In this document: positions 46,649 through 55,697 of the stretch, piece by piece
Layout of the letters: every line of letters starts with the position of its first letter
Numbering within the stretch: position 1 is the stretch's first letter
From: Nocardia tengchongensis
GTDB lineage: Bacteria; Actinomycetota; Actinomycetes; Mycobacteriales; Mycobacteriaceae
DNA: 64,000 nucleotides
Assembly (NCBI RefSeq): GCF_018362975.1
Contig: NZ_CP074371.1
Span: forward strand, 2,356,001-2,420,000
Reading direction: 5' to 3'
Program-made: the position numbers and the translations under genes
Notes under the pieces: generated by a model
The model's database searches: none
What the model was told of the DNA's origin: nothing
Seen by the model: the letters and a program-made list of their open reading frames with translations, nothing else

Positions 46649-48238
46649 TCAGATTCCGCTGGGGAAGGTGAGAGTCTGCAGGCCCGACCAGACGTCGGCC
46701 CACGGGTGCTTGGGTTCGCGGCACACGTAGACGGTCATCAGGCGTTCCAGGCCGGGCAGGCCGTTCGGGTCGTTGATCTTGGTGACCACGGTGGTGGACT
46801 CGAACTGGGCCAGGAAGTCCTTGTCGCCGACGCCGTCCACCGAGAGGTAGACGATGGTGCGGTAGGAGTCCGACGGCGGGCCGAAGTAGCCGAACCCGCG
46901 GTTGGGGCTGAACACCGGCGGCAGGTTGTAGTCGCGGCCGAATTCCTCCAGGGCGCTGGCCTGCACGTAGGCGGCGCCGACCACGGCGGTGTTCTTGCGC
47001 TCGGCTTCCGGCAGTCCGGCGACCGCGTCGGCGACGGCCTTGGTGAAGGTCTCGTAGCCGGCCGGGCCGGTCAGCGATTCACGCTGCCAGTACTGCGCCT
47101 GGTCGGTGATCGGCTTGTCGATGCCGGTGAAGTCGCGCGCCCATTCCCAGCTGTACGGCACCGGGATCGAGCACATCCACGCCGTGTACAGCACCGCCGA
47201 CACCACCGCGAGGGCGTTGACCGCGGTGCGGATCCGGCGGCGCGCCTCGACCGTGCTCAGCGCGAACGCGCCCGCGCCGATCAGGGCGGGCCAGAAGCCG
47301 GCGACATAGTAGGAGCGGCCGTTCTCGACGAGCACGATGATCAGCAGGCCCAGGCCCGCGATCAGGGCGAAACGGTAGGGGCGCAACGCCTCCAGCCGGG
47401 TCAGGCCCCACAGGCCGAAGATGCTCAGCAGGCCGCCGATCAGACCGCACTGGAAGGCGATCTCGATGGCGCAGATCAGCGGTCCGGTGTTGGCGGCGTA
47501 CTGCTCCTGGGCGATGATCTCGGTCATCTGGGATTCCACCCAGCCGTGCTGCACCTGCCACACGATGCCGGGAATCATCGACACCGCGAGGATCAAGGTG
47601 CCCACGTACAGCGCTGGGCGGCGCAGCAGTTCGCGCGGTCCGGCGATCAGCACGCCCAGACCCAGCAGCGCCCACACGCCGGGCATCATCCACTTGGCCT
47701 GGAACGCGACCGCGGCGGCCACACCCGCGACGATCAGCAGCCAGTCCTGCCGGGTACGCACCCAGCGGATCAGCAGCCAGATGATGGCCGCCTGCAGGGG
47801 AATGTCGAAGGTCAGCGTGATCAGCTGCATCTGGTTGAACGCCAGCGGCGACACCGCGTAGGCCAGTGCGGCCAGCACCTGGTAGCGGGCGCCCGCGCCC
47901 AGCTCCCGCGCGGTGGCGGCGGCCACCACCGCCGCGGCGGCCATCAGCAGTAGCGCCGGAATCCGCAGTGCCAGTACCGAACCCGGCGCGATCAGATCCA
48001 TCAGATGCGCGACGAACGGGGCCAGCGGTCCCTGGTCGGGGTAGGCCCAGGCCAGGCGTCGCCCGGCGGCCAGGAAGTACAGCTCGTCGCCGAAGTAGTT
48101 GATCCGCGCCGCGGGAATGCCGAGCACGACGGCGAACCCCAGCGAGACCGCCAGCACGCCCTTCCAAGCGAACGGCTGCACCCGATCGGCGGCCGGTTCG
48201 ACGGCGACCAGCTCAGGGGCTACATCGGTGGTTGACAC
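46649..48238 (-). CDS. GT39-like polytopic membrane glycosyltransferase
   Basis: This integral membrane protein of 529 residues has about 10-12 helices and an ArnT/PMT-like start. The first loop carries YFGDELYFLAAGRRLAWAYPDQGPLAPF, with acidic residues in the place of the catalytic DE pair, and a soluble C-terminal domain of about 130 residues. Family members transfer sugars from polyprenyl phosphates to lipids, wall polymers or proteins. GTG 48238 follows GGGAGGG and was preferred to the upstream ATG. An intrinsic-terminator-like hairpin lies immediately before the Shine-Dalgarno, so expression may be controlled by attenuation. It is convergent with rsmA. Confidence 0.82.
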   Translation of the reverse strand: MSTTDVAPELVAVEPAADRVQPFAWKGVLAVSLGFAVVLGIPAARINYFGDELYFLAAGRRLAWAYPDQGPLAPFVAHLMDLIAPGSVLALRIPALLLMAAAAVVAAATARELGAGARYQVLAALAYAVSPLAFNQMQLITLTFDIPLQAAIIWLLIRWVRTRQDWLLIVAGVAAAVAFQAKWMMPGVWALLGLGVLIAGPRELLRRPALYVGTLILAVSMIPGIVWQVQHGWVESQMTEIIAQEQYAANTGPLICAIEIAFQCGLIGGLLSIFGLWGLTRLEALRPYRFALIAGLGLLIIVLVENGRSYYVAGFWPALIGAGAFALSTVEARRRIRTAVNALAVVSAVLYTAWMCSIPVPYSWEWARDFTGIDKPITDQAQYWQRESLTGPAGYETFTKAVADAVAGLPEAERKNTAVVGAAYVQASALEEFGRDYNLPPVFSPNRGFGYFGPPSDSYRTIVYLSVDGVGDKDFLAQFESTTVVTKINDPNGLPGLERLMTVYVCREPKHPWADVWSGLQTLTFPSGI

Positions 48239-48630
48239 TGATTCCCTCCCAGGAACACGAAAACGCCCGGCAACACCGAAAGTCGGCAATGCCGGGCGTC
48301 GATCACGCAGCAGAATATCCGCAAACCCCCCTCGCAGTCGCCCCGAACTTTCAGGGGCTTGCCGTGCCCTCTTAGGCAACCCGGTCTGCGTGGTCGCCCT
48401 CCGGAGGCACTCGGCGGGGGTCTGCGCGTACCCGGATGACCCACTGCAGCACTCGGCCAGCAACACCCTGGAACCTGTTCTGACCACGCCGAACGATCCT
48501 GCGGCGATGTCCCCGCCACGGATTCCTGTTGGTGTGTCCGATCCCCGTCTCCTGGGCGCTGCGACCCGTTCGCCCCGGCTCTCCTTTGGCGCAAATGCGA
48601 CAAATCACATATGCGCCATCCGCGCTGGGT
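48239..48630 (-). promoter_or_regulatory. 392-bp leader region with no gene; possible attenuated 5' UTR
   Basis: This gap lies between the patatin pseudogene and the GT39-like gene, both on the minus strand. It contains no supported gene. Several GC-rich inverted segments suggest a structured leader, and its last part is the hairpin described at 48260-48298. Known actinobacterial riboswitch cores (cobalamin, c-di-AMP, SAM, glycine, TPP) were looked for by eye and not convincingly matched. Confidence 0.35.
48260..48298 (-). terminator. Intrinsic-terminator hairpin directly before the GT39 gene
   Basis: On the minus strand, CGCCCGGCA pairs perfectly with TGCCGGGCG (9 bp). An inner CCGA/TCGG stem lies within it, and TTTT follows (plus-strand AAAA at 48260-48263). 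The Shine-Dalgarno begins 10 nt later and the GTG start about 22 nt later. The position is that of an attenuator rather than of a 3' terminator, although it could also end a short upstream RNA. Confidence 0.65.
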
Positions 48631-49061
48631 TTACCAGATGGCGCGGATCTCATCGGCCGCGCGCACCGCCTGCGCCGCACCCGCCGCGAAACAGTCCGCC
48701 CATCGTGTCGCGTCCGCGAAGTCCGTGCCGATGGCGGCGCGCCCGGCTGCGTCCGGGACGATGTGCACCCGCGCGTTACCCGCGCCGCCCGGCATGAAGT
48801 GCGCGAGGGGTTCGATGACCACCGCGGCCCCCTCGGCCAGATCGGTGCTGAGCCCATTGCGGAATCCACCGTCGAAGCAGCGCCGCCCGCTGATCTCCAC
48901 CGGTGCCATCAACCCGGGAATGGCCGAACTCGCCGCCGCGGCCTCACCTCGGCAAGATCGACCCCCACCTCCCGAAACCCGTGCATCAACCCGACCGACC
49001 AAGCGGTCCCAACCACCCCACCCGGCCCCAACACGACAGCTCTGCTCTCCCCAGTTCGCAT
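48631..49061 (-). pseudogene. Patatin-like phospholipase with internal deletion
   Basis: Starting at ATG 49061, about 35 residues read as a patatin N-terminus (MRTGESRAVVLGPGGVVGTAW, then GLMHGFREVG). The frame then runs into stop. In another frame, from about 48958 to TAA 48631, the C-terminal part appears: ASSAIPGLMAPVEI, then CFDGGFRNG with the dyad Asp. The middle, including the GxSxG serine, is absent. An internal deletion of several hundred bases with a frame change explains this. The protein cannot be active. The flanking genes are unaffected. Confidence 0.75.
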
Positions 49062-49115
49062 ACTGCCCACAGTATGTGAATGATCCCGGCCCAGTTCTGG
49101 ACCACGGCAGCCCGA

Positions 49116-49483
49116 TCAACTCGGGTGCGGCGCCCCACCGAAGTCGAATGCGATGAACAGCAACGAAATCGGCACCGCGATAACGGCGAACGCCAACGTG
49201 GCGGGAGTCGCGAACGACCGCGCCCGCCCCTTCCTGGAGGACACGACACCGATCGCCAGAATCACCCCGAACGTCACGATCCAACTGGCCCAATACCCAA
49301 CCGTCCCCACCCCATACTCCACAGGCCCGTCCGGGGTGACGATGCTCGGCCGCCCGGGATCAGTGATCCCGACGACCCGCTGCACCACGATCATCGACCC
49401 CGGAAAGACGAATCCCGCTATCGCACCGATGATCCCCCGAAAACCGCCAACCCGGTGCCGCGAGTGTCTTCCAAATGAGTCAT
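49116..49483 (-). pseudogene. Small hydrophobic membrane protein, frameshifted
   Basis: From ATG 49483 (AAGGA upstream) the frame reads MTHLEDTRGTGLAVFGG and then breaks at a run of five Cs (49434-49438 on the plus strand). With one more base it continues IIGAIAGFVFPGSMIVVQRVVG into a second frame to 49116. This gives about 122 residues and three transmembrane segments. Uncorrected, only the C-terminal 92 residues from an internal Met are open. No family was recognised. The homopolymer context suggests sequencing error. Confidence 0.6.
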
Positions 49484-49547
49484 GGTCCTTCTATCCGGTA
49501 GGCGACTGAATCGACCCGAAGTCTCTCCACCCCCGCTTACCGGATTC

Positions 49548-49943
49548 TTAAGAATCCCTGTGGCACACCGCTTCCAGCATCACGCCGTCGTAGCCGGTCC
49601 AGAAGGTGGCGTAGTAGGGCGGCGGGTATTGCGGGAAGTGTTGTGGGGTGTGGATGATTTCGTCTTCGTTGGCCGATGCCCACTTGTGGACTCGGTCGAC
49701 GTCGGCGCGGGTGGGGACGATGAAGGCGAGGTGTTGGAGGCCGGCGTGGTTGCGGGAGTAGCCGGGTTCGGGGGCCGGGTAGAAGAAGATGTAGGTGCCG
49801 GGCTTGCCGTTGGCGGGCCAGTAGGCGAACTGGGTGTCGTCGGCGAGCAGTTTGTCGTAGCCGACCAGGGGCATCAGCTGGTCGTAGTAGTGGCGTGCCG
49901 CAGCGAGATCGGTGACGTTGACGCCGAGGTGTCCCAGGGGCAC
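49548..49943 (-). CDS. VOC-family (glyoxalase/dioxygenase-fold) protein
   Basis: The protein of about 131 residues shows the two-repeat VOC signature: GHLGVNVTDLAAARHYYDQLMPLVGY at the start, HLAFIVPTRADVDRVH for the second half and a C-terminal DGVMLEAVC with the metal Glu. Members bind a metal and act in detoxification, ring cleavage or antibiotic resistance. GTG 49943 was chosen because the sequence upstream is low-complexity, and the true start is uncertain. Confidence 0.8.
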   Translation of the reverse strand: MPLGHLGVNVTDLAAARHYYDQLMPLVGYDKLLADDTQFAYWPANGKPGTYIFFYPAPEPGYSRNHAGLQHLAFIVPTRADVDRVHKWASANEDEIIHTPQHFPQYPPPYYATFWTGYDGVMLEAVCHRDS

Positions 49944-50207
49944 GGGGTGGAATCTACTGGCTGGATGGCGCTGCCGAGCGGAAGTGGTTCGGGTTCGATG
50001 CAGGGTGTCGGCAACCGTTGCGGGGCAATCGCATCGGCGCTGTGGTTTGATGGCGGGGTGATGTTGATGGCGCAGTCGTGGTGGTGGCCGGGAGTTCGGC
50101 GGCCCTGACTTGCGCATGTGTATCGGCCGCCGGGTGTGGCAGCCGATCCGTCACGCGGTGCTCGGTTGGTGCGCCGCGGTGGCCTCGAATCGAAGGGATC
50201 GAGGTTC

Positions 50208-50501
50208 ATGGCTCTGGAGGAAATTCGCGGCGAGATCGACGCCATCGACGCGCGAATCGTTGAATTGCTCGGTGCGCGACAGCAATTGGTGATGCGGGCG
50301 GCCGCGTTCAAACGCAATGCGCAAGAGGTGCAGGCCCCGGACCGGCGCGCTCGGATGATGGTTCGCCTGAATGAACTGGCGATCACTCACGGCGTGGAGC
50401 CGGAGCTCGTCGAGCGGGTCTACACGACCTTGATCGACGGATTCATCGAACTCGAGCAGCGCCGGCACGAGGTGATCACCGCCTCGAAATCCACCGCCTA
50501 G
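50208..50501 (+). CDS. AroQ-type chorismate mutase (or isochorismate pyruvate lyase-like)
   Basis: This all-helical AroQ-fold protein of 97 residues has EEIRGEIDAIDARIVELLGARQQLV with the conserved Arg, FKRN (Lys), APDRRARMM and VERVYTTLIDGFIELEQ. Chorismate mutases convert chorismate to prephenate for Phe/Tyr synthesis. The PchB-like subgroup cleaves isochorismate to salicylate. No siderophore genes are adjacent, so chorismate mutase is preferred. It has no signal peptide and is therefore intracellular. It is convergent with the 50504 gene. Confidence 0.85.
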   Translation: MALEEIRGEIDAIDARIVELLGARQQLVMRAAAFKRNAQEVQAPDRRARMMVRLNELAITHGVEPELVERVYTTLIDGFIELEQRRHEVITASKSTA

Positions 50502-50503
50502 CG

Positions 50504-50896
50504 TCAGGCGGCGTCGAGCGCCGAGGTGATCTTGCGAGCCATTTCCGCGGAGGTCGGGGAGGGCTCGGCGCCCGCCGCCGACTCGATGGCGACCTGGATG
50601 GTGGCGCGGAAGTTGTCGGCCTCGGCCGGATCCTGTTCACGCAGCAGGGTCATGGCCGCGGTCAGCGTCGGCAGCACCTGGTCGGCCAGGTCGGCGACCG
50701 TCTTGCCCTTCAGCTGGATATCGCGCGACTTCGCGGTCAGCACATGCCCGACCAGACCGGTCGCCGAGGACAGGGCGATGGTGCCGTTGGTGGAAGCCTT
50801 GTGCGGTGCGCGATCGGCGGCGGCCATCAGCGAGACGGCGCCGTAGGCGGCGTTGCGCAGGGTGGCCTTGTCCTGGTCGGTCAGGGTGACAGTCAT
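50504..50896 (-). CDS. Hypothetical small helical protein
   Basis: This soluble, Ala-rich, mostly helical protein of 130 residues has no signal or membrane segment. It begins TVTLTDQDKATLRNAAYGAVSLMAAAD and ends with a Lys-Ile-Thr helix. A good GAGGAG Shine-Dalgarno precedes ATG 50896, and codon use is typical, so the gene is real. It was not recognised as any characterised family. The stop codons of this gene and the chorismate mutase are 2 nt apart. Confidence 0.75.
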   Translation of the reverse strand: MTVTLTDQDKATLRNAAYGAVSLMAAADRAPHKASTNGTIALSSATGLVGHVLTAKSRDIQLKGKTVADLADQVLPTLTAAMTLLREQDPAEADNFRATIQVAIESAAGAEPSPTSAEMARKITSALDAA

Positions 50897-51046
50897 GATG
50901 ATTGCTCCTCATCTCGGTAATCGGCTCTCCCGGAACCGTTCCGGTCGAGCTGTTCGACGTGTTCACTGTCGCCGCGCCGCCTGACAGCTCCCTGACGCCC
51001 GCCTGACACGCCCACTGACACAGCGGCATCAACGGAATCTGCGGGC

Positions 51047-51400
51047 TTTCACCGCGAGCGCGCTGCGGCCGCGTGGGGTGATCCTCCAGCGGCCGGGCAT
51101 CTGGCCGACCTGGAGATGGCCGACAACACGATCAGAGTGCTGCCGTTTCGAACCGGGCTCCCGCTCGGGGTGGGCATCGCGCCCTTCGTGATTCTCGACT
51201 TCGCGCCGGACGTGCGTGGCGGTGTGGAACCGACCATTGTCTTCGCCGAGAATTACACCGGCGGAATGTATTTCGAAGAACGGGGCGACGTCGATCGGTA
51301 CCGCGCGGCACACCTGACTTTGAGGGATGCCGCGCTCGGGGCCGATATCAGCCGGACGCTCCTGCGGGAAGCAGCGAGGAGTTTCGAAAATGAACGATGA
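51047..51400 (+). pseudogene. C-terminal remnant of an XRE/DUF5753 (Scr1-type) regulator
   Basis: In frame with the stop at 51400 lies the end of a DUF5753 domain: HLADLEMADNTIRVLPF, a VEPTIVFAENYTGGMYFEE strand pair and YRAAHLTLRDAAL. The N-terminal HTH and the first half of DUF5753 are missing. Upstream DNA to about 51000 shows no continuation. It could start at ATG 51116 and be expressed as a short protein. It overlaps the DUF397 gene by 11 nt, the usual arrangement for these pairs, so this is probably a decayed Scr1-DUF397 module. Confidence 0.65.
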
Positions 51401-51584
51401 ACTGTCCCTGGCCGAATGGTTCAAATCGAGCCGCTCCGGCGGCGGTCAGGAGTGTGTCGAGGTCGCATTCCTGCACCGGGGCGGGGTCGGGGTGCGTGAT
51501 TCCAAGGATCCCGGCGGTCCCGCGCTCGTGTTCTCCGGTGAGCAGTGGGACCGCTTCCTCGCCAGCGGCGTTTGGGCGGGCTGA
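51390..51584 (+). CDS. DUF397 domain protein
   Basis: This DUF397 protein of 64 residues has WFKSSRSGGGQECVEVAFL, GVRDSKDPGGPALVFS and a C-terminal WDRFLASGV. In actinomycetes DUF397 genes follow XRE-DUF5753 regulators and act as antagonist or antitoxin-like partners. Here the partner is truncated. ATG 51390 lies inside the end of the upstream gene, implying coupled translation. Confidence 0.88.
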   Translation: MNDELSLAEWFKSSRSGGGQECVEVAFLHRGGVGVRDSKDPGGPALVFSGEQWDRFLASGVWAG

Positions 51585-51588
51585 CGCG

Positions 51589-52089
51589 TCAGGCCGAGAT
51601 CGACAAGCCCTCGAGGATGGTGGTGGGGGCGGTGCCGTCGCTGTCGTTGCGGGTGGTGATGGTGAGTTGGACCAGGTATTGGGCCGAGTCGGAGTTGACG
51701 ATGATGTAGCGGTTGTAGGCCCAGAGGGTGAGGTTCTGGACTTCGTAGGTGCCGGTGATGGCGGCGGAGGGGAGGCCGTCGAAGTCGGCGGTGTCGGTGT
51801 CGATGTCCTGCCAGGCGGGGAGCTGGCGGGCGTCGGCGAAGGCGTGGGAGAGGAGTTCGGCCGGGTCGACGGCGGGGGTGAAGGTGGCGACCAACAGGAC
51901 GGTGTTGTCGGCCCAGCCGTTCGCGGGGGGCTGGGTCCAGACGCCGTAGGAGCCGGGGAACATCTGCGGGGGTACCTGCTGCCAGCCTTCGGGGACGCCG
52001 ACGGTGACCTTCGGCGCGCCGGGGGCCGCGGGGTCGACCGGTGCGGCCTGGATCTGGGCGGCGGCCAGGTATTCGGCGATGGTGGTCAA
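51589..52089 (-). CDS. LpqN/Mtc28-like protein without signal peptide
   Basis: The protein of about 166 residues begins TTIAEYLAAAQI and contains VPEGWQQVPPQMFPGSYGVW and a C-terminal YLVQLTITTRNDSDG strand. This is consistent with the LpqN/LpqT family of mycolata, whose lipidated members bind cell-envelope lipids or carry cargo. No signal or lipobox is seen, so this is a cytosolic or leaderless member. TTG 52089 was chosen because GAGGAG lies about 6 nt upstream. GTG 52122 is the alternative. Confidence 0.65.
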   Translation of the reverse strand: MTTIAEYLAAAQIQAAPVDPAAPGAPKVTVGVPEGWQQVPPQMFPGSYGVWTQPPANGWADNTVLLVATFTPAVDPAELLSHAFADARQLPAWQDIDTDTADFDGLPSAAITGTYEVQNLTLWAYNRYIIVNSDSAQYLVQLTITTRNDSDGTAPTTILEGLSISA

Positions 52090-52201
52090 CGAAGCTCCTC
52101 GAGAGGGGGCGGCGGTGGTCACCCGACATTCAACACGATGCCCGGCGCGGAGGAGGGACGATGCCCCGCACGCCGGAGAGCCGAGTGCCGCACGCGGAAA
52201 A

Positions 52202-52233
52202 GGGCCGCTCGAATCGTGTGATTCGAGCGGCCC
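52202..52233. terminator. Bidirectional intrinsic terminator
   Basis: A perfect 13-bp stem GGGCCGCTCGAAT/ATTCGAGCGGCCC (14 with one more C-G pair) has a 4-nt loop. It is flanked by AAAA on the left and TTT on the right. It can end copA transcription on the minus strand, with UUUU after the stem. Confidence 0.8.
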
Positions 52234-52245
52234 TTTCGCGGTGCC

Positions 52246-54486
52246 TCATCCGCGGAAGCGGCGCAGGCGCAGGCTGTTGCTGACCACGAAGACGCTGGAC
52301 AGGGCCATGGCGGCACCGGCGAGCATCGGGTTCAGCAGGCCGGCGGCGGCCAGCGGGATCGCTGCCACGTTGTAGCCGAAGGCCCAGAACAGGTTGCCCT
52401 TGATGGTGCGCAGGGTGGCGCGGGACAGCTTGATCGAGGTGGGTACGGCCCGCAGGTCGTCGCGGACCAGGGTGAGGTCGGCGGCCTGGATGGCGACGTC
52501 GGTGCCGGTGCCCATGGCCAGACCGAGGTCGGCCTGGGCCAGGGCGGCCGCGTCGTTGACGCCGTCGCCGACCATGGCGACCACCTTGCCCTGATCCTGC
52601 AGCTGCTTCACCACGTCGAGCTTGTCGCTGGGCAGCACCTCGGCGATGACCTCCGAGATGCCCACCTGATCGGCGACGGTGCGCGCGGTGGCGGCATTGT
52701 CACCGGTCAACAGCACGGGGGTGAGGCCGAGCGCCTTCATCTCCGAGATCGCCTGGGCGCTGGTGGGTTTCACGGCGTCGGCGATGACGAGCACGCCGCG
52801 CGCCTTGCCGTCCCACGCCACCACGATGGCGGTCTGCCCGGCCTGTTCGGCGCGAGTCTTGGCGTCCGCCAAGGATTCCGGCACGTCGACCGACCAGTCC
52901 GACATCAGCTCGATGCGCCCGATCACCACCGCGCGTTCGCCGACCAGACCCTGTACGCCCTTGCCGCCGTGGCTGACGAACTGCTCCACCTGTTCGGTGT
53001 CGAGTCCGCGCTCGGCCGCACCGGCGACCACGGCCTTGGCGACCGGGTGCTCGGAGCCGTGCTCGACGGCCGCGGCCACCGACAACAACTCGTCGACCGC
53101 CACGCCGCCCGCCGGAATCACTTCCGCCAGCGTCATTTTGCCGGTGGTGACGGTGCCGGTCTTGTCCAGCACCACGGTGTCGATGCGCCGCGTCGATTCC
53201 AGCACCTGCGGGCCCTTGATCAGGATCCCCAGCTGCGCGCCGCGCCCGGTGCCGACCAGCAGCGCGGTGGGCGTGGCCAGTCCGAGGGCGCACGGGCAGG
53301 CGATGATCAGCACCGCGACGGCCGCCCCGAACGCGGTCGCCACGGCCGAGCCGGTGCCGAGCCAGAAGCCCAGCGCCGCCACCGCGATCGCGATGACGAT
53401 CGGCACGAACACGCCCGCCACCCGATCGGCGAGCCGCTGCACGGGCGCTTTGCCGTTCTGCGCGTCCTCGACCAGCGAAGCCATCTGCGCCAGTTGGGTG
53501 TCCGCGCCGACGCGGGTGGCGCGCACGGTCAGCAGTCCGCCCGCGTTCACCGTCGCGCCGACCACCTGGTCGCCGGGTCCCGCTTCGACGGGCACCGATT
53601 CGCCGGTCAGCATGCTCATGTCGAGCGCCGAATTGCCGCTCACCACAACACCGTCGGTGGCGACCTTCTCGCCTGGCCGAACCAGGAATTCCTCGCCGAC
53701 CCGCAGTTCGGCGGTGGGGATGCGGGTTTCGACCCCGCCGCGCAGTACCGACACATCCTTGGCGCCCAGTTCCAGCAGGGCGCGTAGCGCGGATCCAGCC
53801 TTCTCCTTGGACCGCACCTCGAAGTAGCGTCCCGCGAGGATGGCCGTGACCAGGGTGGCGGCGACCTCGAAGTACAGCGCCGAGGACGAATCGCCGCGCT
53901 CGATGGCGAAACTGAACGGGTGCTTCATCCCGGGCATGCCCGCGTTGCCCCAGAACAGGGCGTACACCGACCAGCTGAAAGCGGCCAGGGTGCCCAGCGA
54001 GATCAGCGTGTCCATGGTGGCCGCGCCGTGTTTGGCGTTCACCCAGGCGGCCCGGTGGAATTGCGAAGCGCTCCAGACCACGATGGGCGCGGTCAGGGTG
54101 AGCGAGAGCCACTGCCAGTTGGTGAACTGGAACACCGGGAACATGCCCATGGCGACCACGGGCACCGCCAGCGCGAGCGTCACCAGCAGCTTGTGCCGCA
54201 ACAGATCCGCCGCCGACGGCCCCGGCTCGGCCGCGCCCGCCTCGGTTTTCACCGGTTCGGTGTGGTGCACGGCCGCGGTGTAGCCCGTGTCGACGACCTT
54301 GGCGATGAGGTCGTCGGTGCTCACCGTTTCGGGGAAGCTGACCTTCGCCTTCTCGGTCGCGTAGTTGACGGAGGCGGTGACGCCGTCCATCCGGTTGAGC
54401 TTCTTCTCGATCCGGGCCGCGCAGGAGGCGCAGGTCATCCCACCGATATCGAGTTCGATCGAACGCTCGGGTGCGGGCGCGCTCAT
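52246..54486 (-). CDS. copA: Copper-translocating P1B-type ATPase
   Basis: This heavy-metal P-type ATPase of 746 residues has one N-terminal HMA domain with GMTCASC (about residues 15-21). [11 protein letters not shown] (TGE), the CPC transport motif in [22 protein letters not shown] phosphorylation site, GSEHPVAKA (HP motif) and [16 protein letters not shown] follow in order. The CPC motif with the HMA domain indicates Cu(I) export. ATG 54486 overlaps the stop of the upstream His-rich gene by 4 nt, and a strong terminator follows. The operon order copZ, His-rich protein, copA is consistent with copper resistance. Confidence 0.95.
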   Translation of the reverse strand: MSAPAPERSIELDIGGMTCASCAARIEKKLNRMDGVTASVNYATEKAKVSFPETVSTDDLIAKVVDTGYTAAVHHTEPVKTEAGAAEPGPSAADLLRHKLLVTLALAVPVVAMGMFPVFQFTNWQWLSLTLTAPIVVWSASQFHRAAWVNAKHGAATMDTLISLGTLAAFSWSVYALFWGNAGMPGMKHPFSFAIERGDSSSALYFEVAATLVTAILAGRYFEVRSKEKAGSALRALLELGAKDVSVLRGGVETRIPTAELRVGEEFLVRPGEKVATDGVVVSGNSALDMSMLTGESVPVEAGPGDQVVGATVNAGGLLTVRATRVGADTQLAQMASLVEDAQNGKAPVQRLADRVAGVFVPIVIAIAVAALGFWLGTGSAVATAFGAAVAVLIIACPCALGLATPTALLVGTGRGAQLGILIKGPQVLESTRRIDTVVLDKTGTVTTGKMTLAEVIPAGGVAVDELLSVAAAVEHGSEHPVAKAVVAGAAERGLDTEQVEQFVSHGGKGVQGLVGERAVVIGRIELMSDWSVDVPESLADAKTRAEQAGQTAIVVAWDGKARGVLVIADAVKPTSAQAISEMKALGLTPVLLTGDNAATARTVADQVGISEVIAEVLPSDKLDVVKQLQDQGKVVAMVGDGVNDAAALAQADLGLAMGTGTDVAIQAADLTLVRDDLRAVPTSIKLSRATLRTIKGNLFWAFGYNVAAIPLAAAGLLNPMLAGAAMALSSVFVVSNSLRLRRFRG

Positions 54487-55379
54487 GAGTGACCTCCTCC
54501 GTGCTGTGCGGGCGCACCCGAAGCGGGTGCGGCGGTGGATGTTTCACCGGTGAATTCCGCGGTGTGGACCGTGCCGCCGTGCTGGAAGTCCAGGTACAGG
54601 CGGTAGGCGCCGTCGCTGGGCGCTTGCGCGTGGAACGCGACGCCGGGGCCGGGCGCGGTCTTGCCGACCTCCCCTTCGGGGTGGACGTGCAGGTAGGCCA
54701 GGTCCGTGGCCCGCAGGGCTACCAGGTGAGCGTACGCGCCGAGGTAGGGCTGCAGGTCGGTCACCGGCTTGCCGTCGCGGGTGATGGTGAAGTTCAGTTC
54801 GCTGCCCGCGGTGTTCAGGTCGCCGGCGAGGGTGACCCGGTAGCCGTCGACGTCGGCGGTCCGCGAGACCGGCGGCAGCGGCTTGTCCGTCACATTGCCC
54901 GCGACCGCGACGGTGCGGCTGAGCACCAGTTCGCCGGGCCCGCCGGTGGGGGAGAAGTCGGCGAACACCCGGTAGCTGCCGGGCGCGGCCCACTTCCAGT
55001 CCAGTGACCAGGTGCCGTCGGCGGCCCGGGTGGGGTGCACGTGCCGGAACTGGCTGGCGTCGGAGCGGACCACGATCAGGTGCAGGTCCTTGTCGTGGAG
55101 GTTGTCGTACTGGGTGACGGTGCCCTGCGGGCCGGTGATCCGGAAGCGCAGTGCGCCTTGCTGATCGGGGGTGGCCGGGGCGCTGATCTCACCGAGGGTG
55201 TAGCCGGAGCGGCTGTTCTGGAGTCCGGTGGCCGCGGCGGCCTCGTGCTGGGAGTGGTCGGCGGTCTCGGCCGAGGCCGCGCCGGACCGGTCGCCCACCA
55301 GGGCGCCGATGCCGAGCGCGGCTCCGAACAAGACGACCAGTCCGCCACCGAAGGCGGCGAACTTCAGTCGATCGTTCAC
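54483..55379 (-). CDS. Membrane-anchored His-rich protein of the copper operon
   Basis: The protein of 298 residues has an N-terminal transmembrane anchor ([23 protein letters not shown]) and an extracytoplasmic part. That part has a DHSQHE cluster, two beta-rich modules each containing HVHP ([12 protein letters not shown] and [11 protein letters not shown]) and a His-ending C-terminus (QHGGGHS). It overlaps copZ (GTGA) and copA (ATGA), so it is translationally coupled to both. His clusters outside the membrane suggest periplasmic copper binding or delivery. The family is not characterised to my knowledge. Confidence 0.8.
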   Translation of the reverse strand: MNDRLKFAAFGGGLVVLFGAALGIGALVGDRSGAASAETADHSQHEAAAATGLQNSRSGYTLGEISAPATPDQQGALRFRITGPQGTVTQYDNLHDKDLHLIVVRSDASQFRHVHPTRAADGTWSLDWKWAAPGSYRVFADFSPTGGPGELVLSRTVAVAGNVTDKPLPPVSRTADVDGYRVTLAGDLNTAGSELNFTITRDGKPVTDLQPYLGAYAHLVALRATDLAYLHVHPEGEVGKTAPGPGVAFHAQAPSDGAYRLYLDFQHGGTVHTAEFTGETSTAAPASGAPAQHGGGHS

Positions 55380-55582
55380 CTGGCCACCTCGTAACCCGCT
55401 TCGTCGACGGCGGCGATCACGTCGGCGTCGGTGAGCGGCGCGGCCGACTCGATCTGGACCCGGCCGCTGGCGAGGTCGACATCGACGCTGGTGACGCCGT
55501 CGATCTTGCCGATCTCCTTCTGCACCGAACCGACGCAGTGGCCGCATGTCATTCCGGTGACGGTGTAGGTGCTGGTGGCCAT
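55376..55582 (-). CDS. copZ: Copper chaperone CopZ-like HMA protein
   Basis: This single HMA domain of 68 residues has the GMTCGHC metal site near residue 10 and the usual beta-alpha-beta-beta-alpha-beta pattern (VGSVQKEIGKIDGV, then DVDLASGRVQI). It carries Cu(I) to CopA. It is first in the operon, with GTGA overlap to the next gene and a CsoR-like palindrome upstream. ATG 55582 follows GGAG. Confidence 0.92.
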   Translation of the reverse strand: MATSTYTVTGMTCGHCVGSVQKEIGKIDGVTSVDVDLASGRVQIESAAPLTDADVIAAVDEAGYEVAR

Positions 55583-55616
55583 GGTGGTCTCCTTCGGTCG
55601 CTTCTCATACGGTGAG

Positions 55617-55656
55617 GGGGTATCCCCGACATCTCGAAACATACCCCCCATGGGTA
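55617..55656. promoter_or_regulatory. CsoR-like copper operator upstream of copZ
   Basis: Two palindromic G/C-tract elements occur: GGGG-TAT-CCCC at 55617-55627 and TACCC-N5-GGGTA at 55642-55656. The second resembles the TACCC...GGGTA core of CsoR/RcnR sites. No csoR gene is in the window, so the regulator would be encoded elsewhere. Confidence 0.55.
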
Positions 55657-55697
55657 CCTGGCGCAAGTACTCGAGCGGGAAATCTGTCGACTAGGCT

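Noticed and set aside
48239..48630. Cobalamin, SAM, glycine or c-di-AMP riboswitch
   Set aside because: A few bases resemble parts of such cores, but the conserved blocks are not present together.
48372..48869. Minus-strand frame through the leader and patatin remnant
   Set aside because: It is Arg/Ser-rich and has no motifs; patatin motifs lie in other frames.
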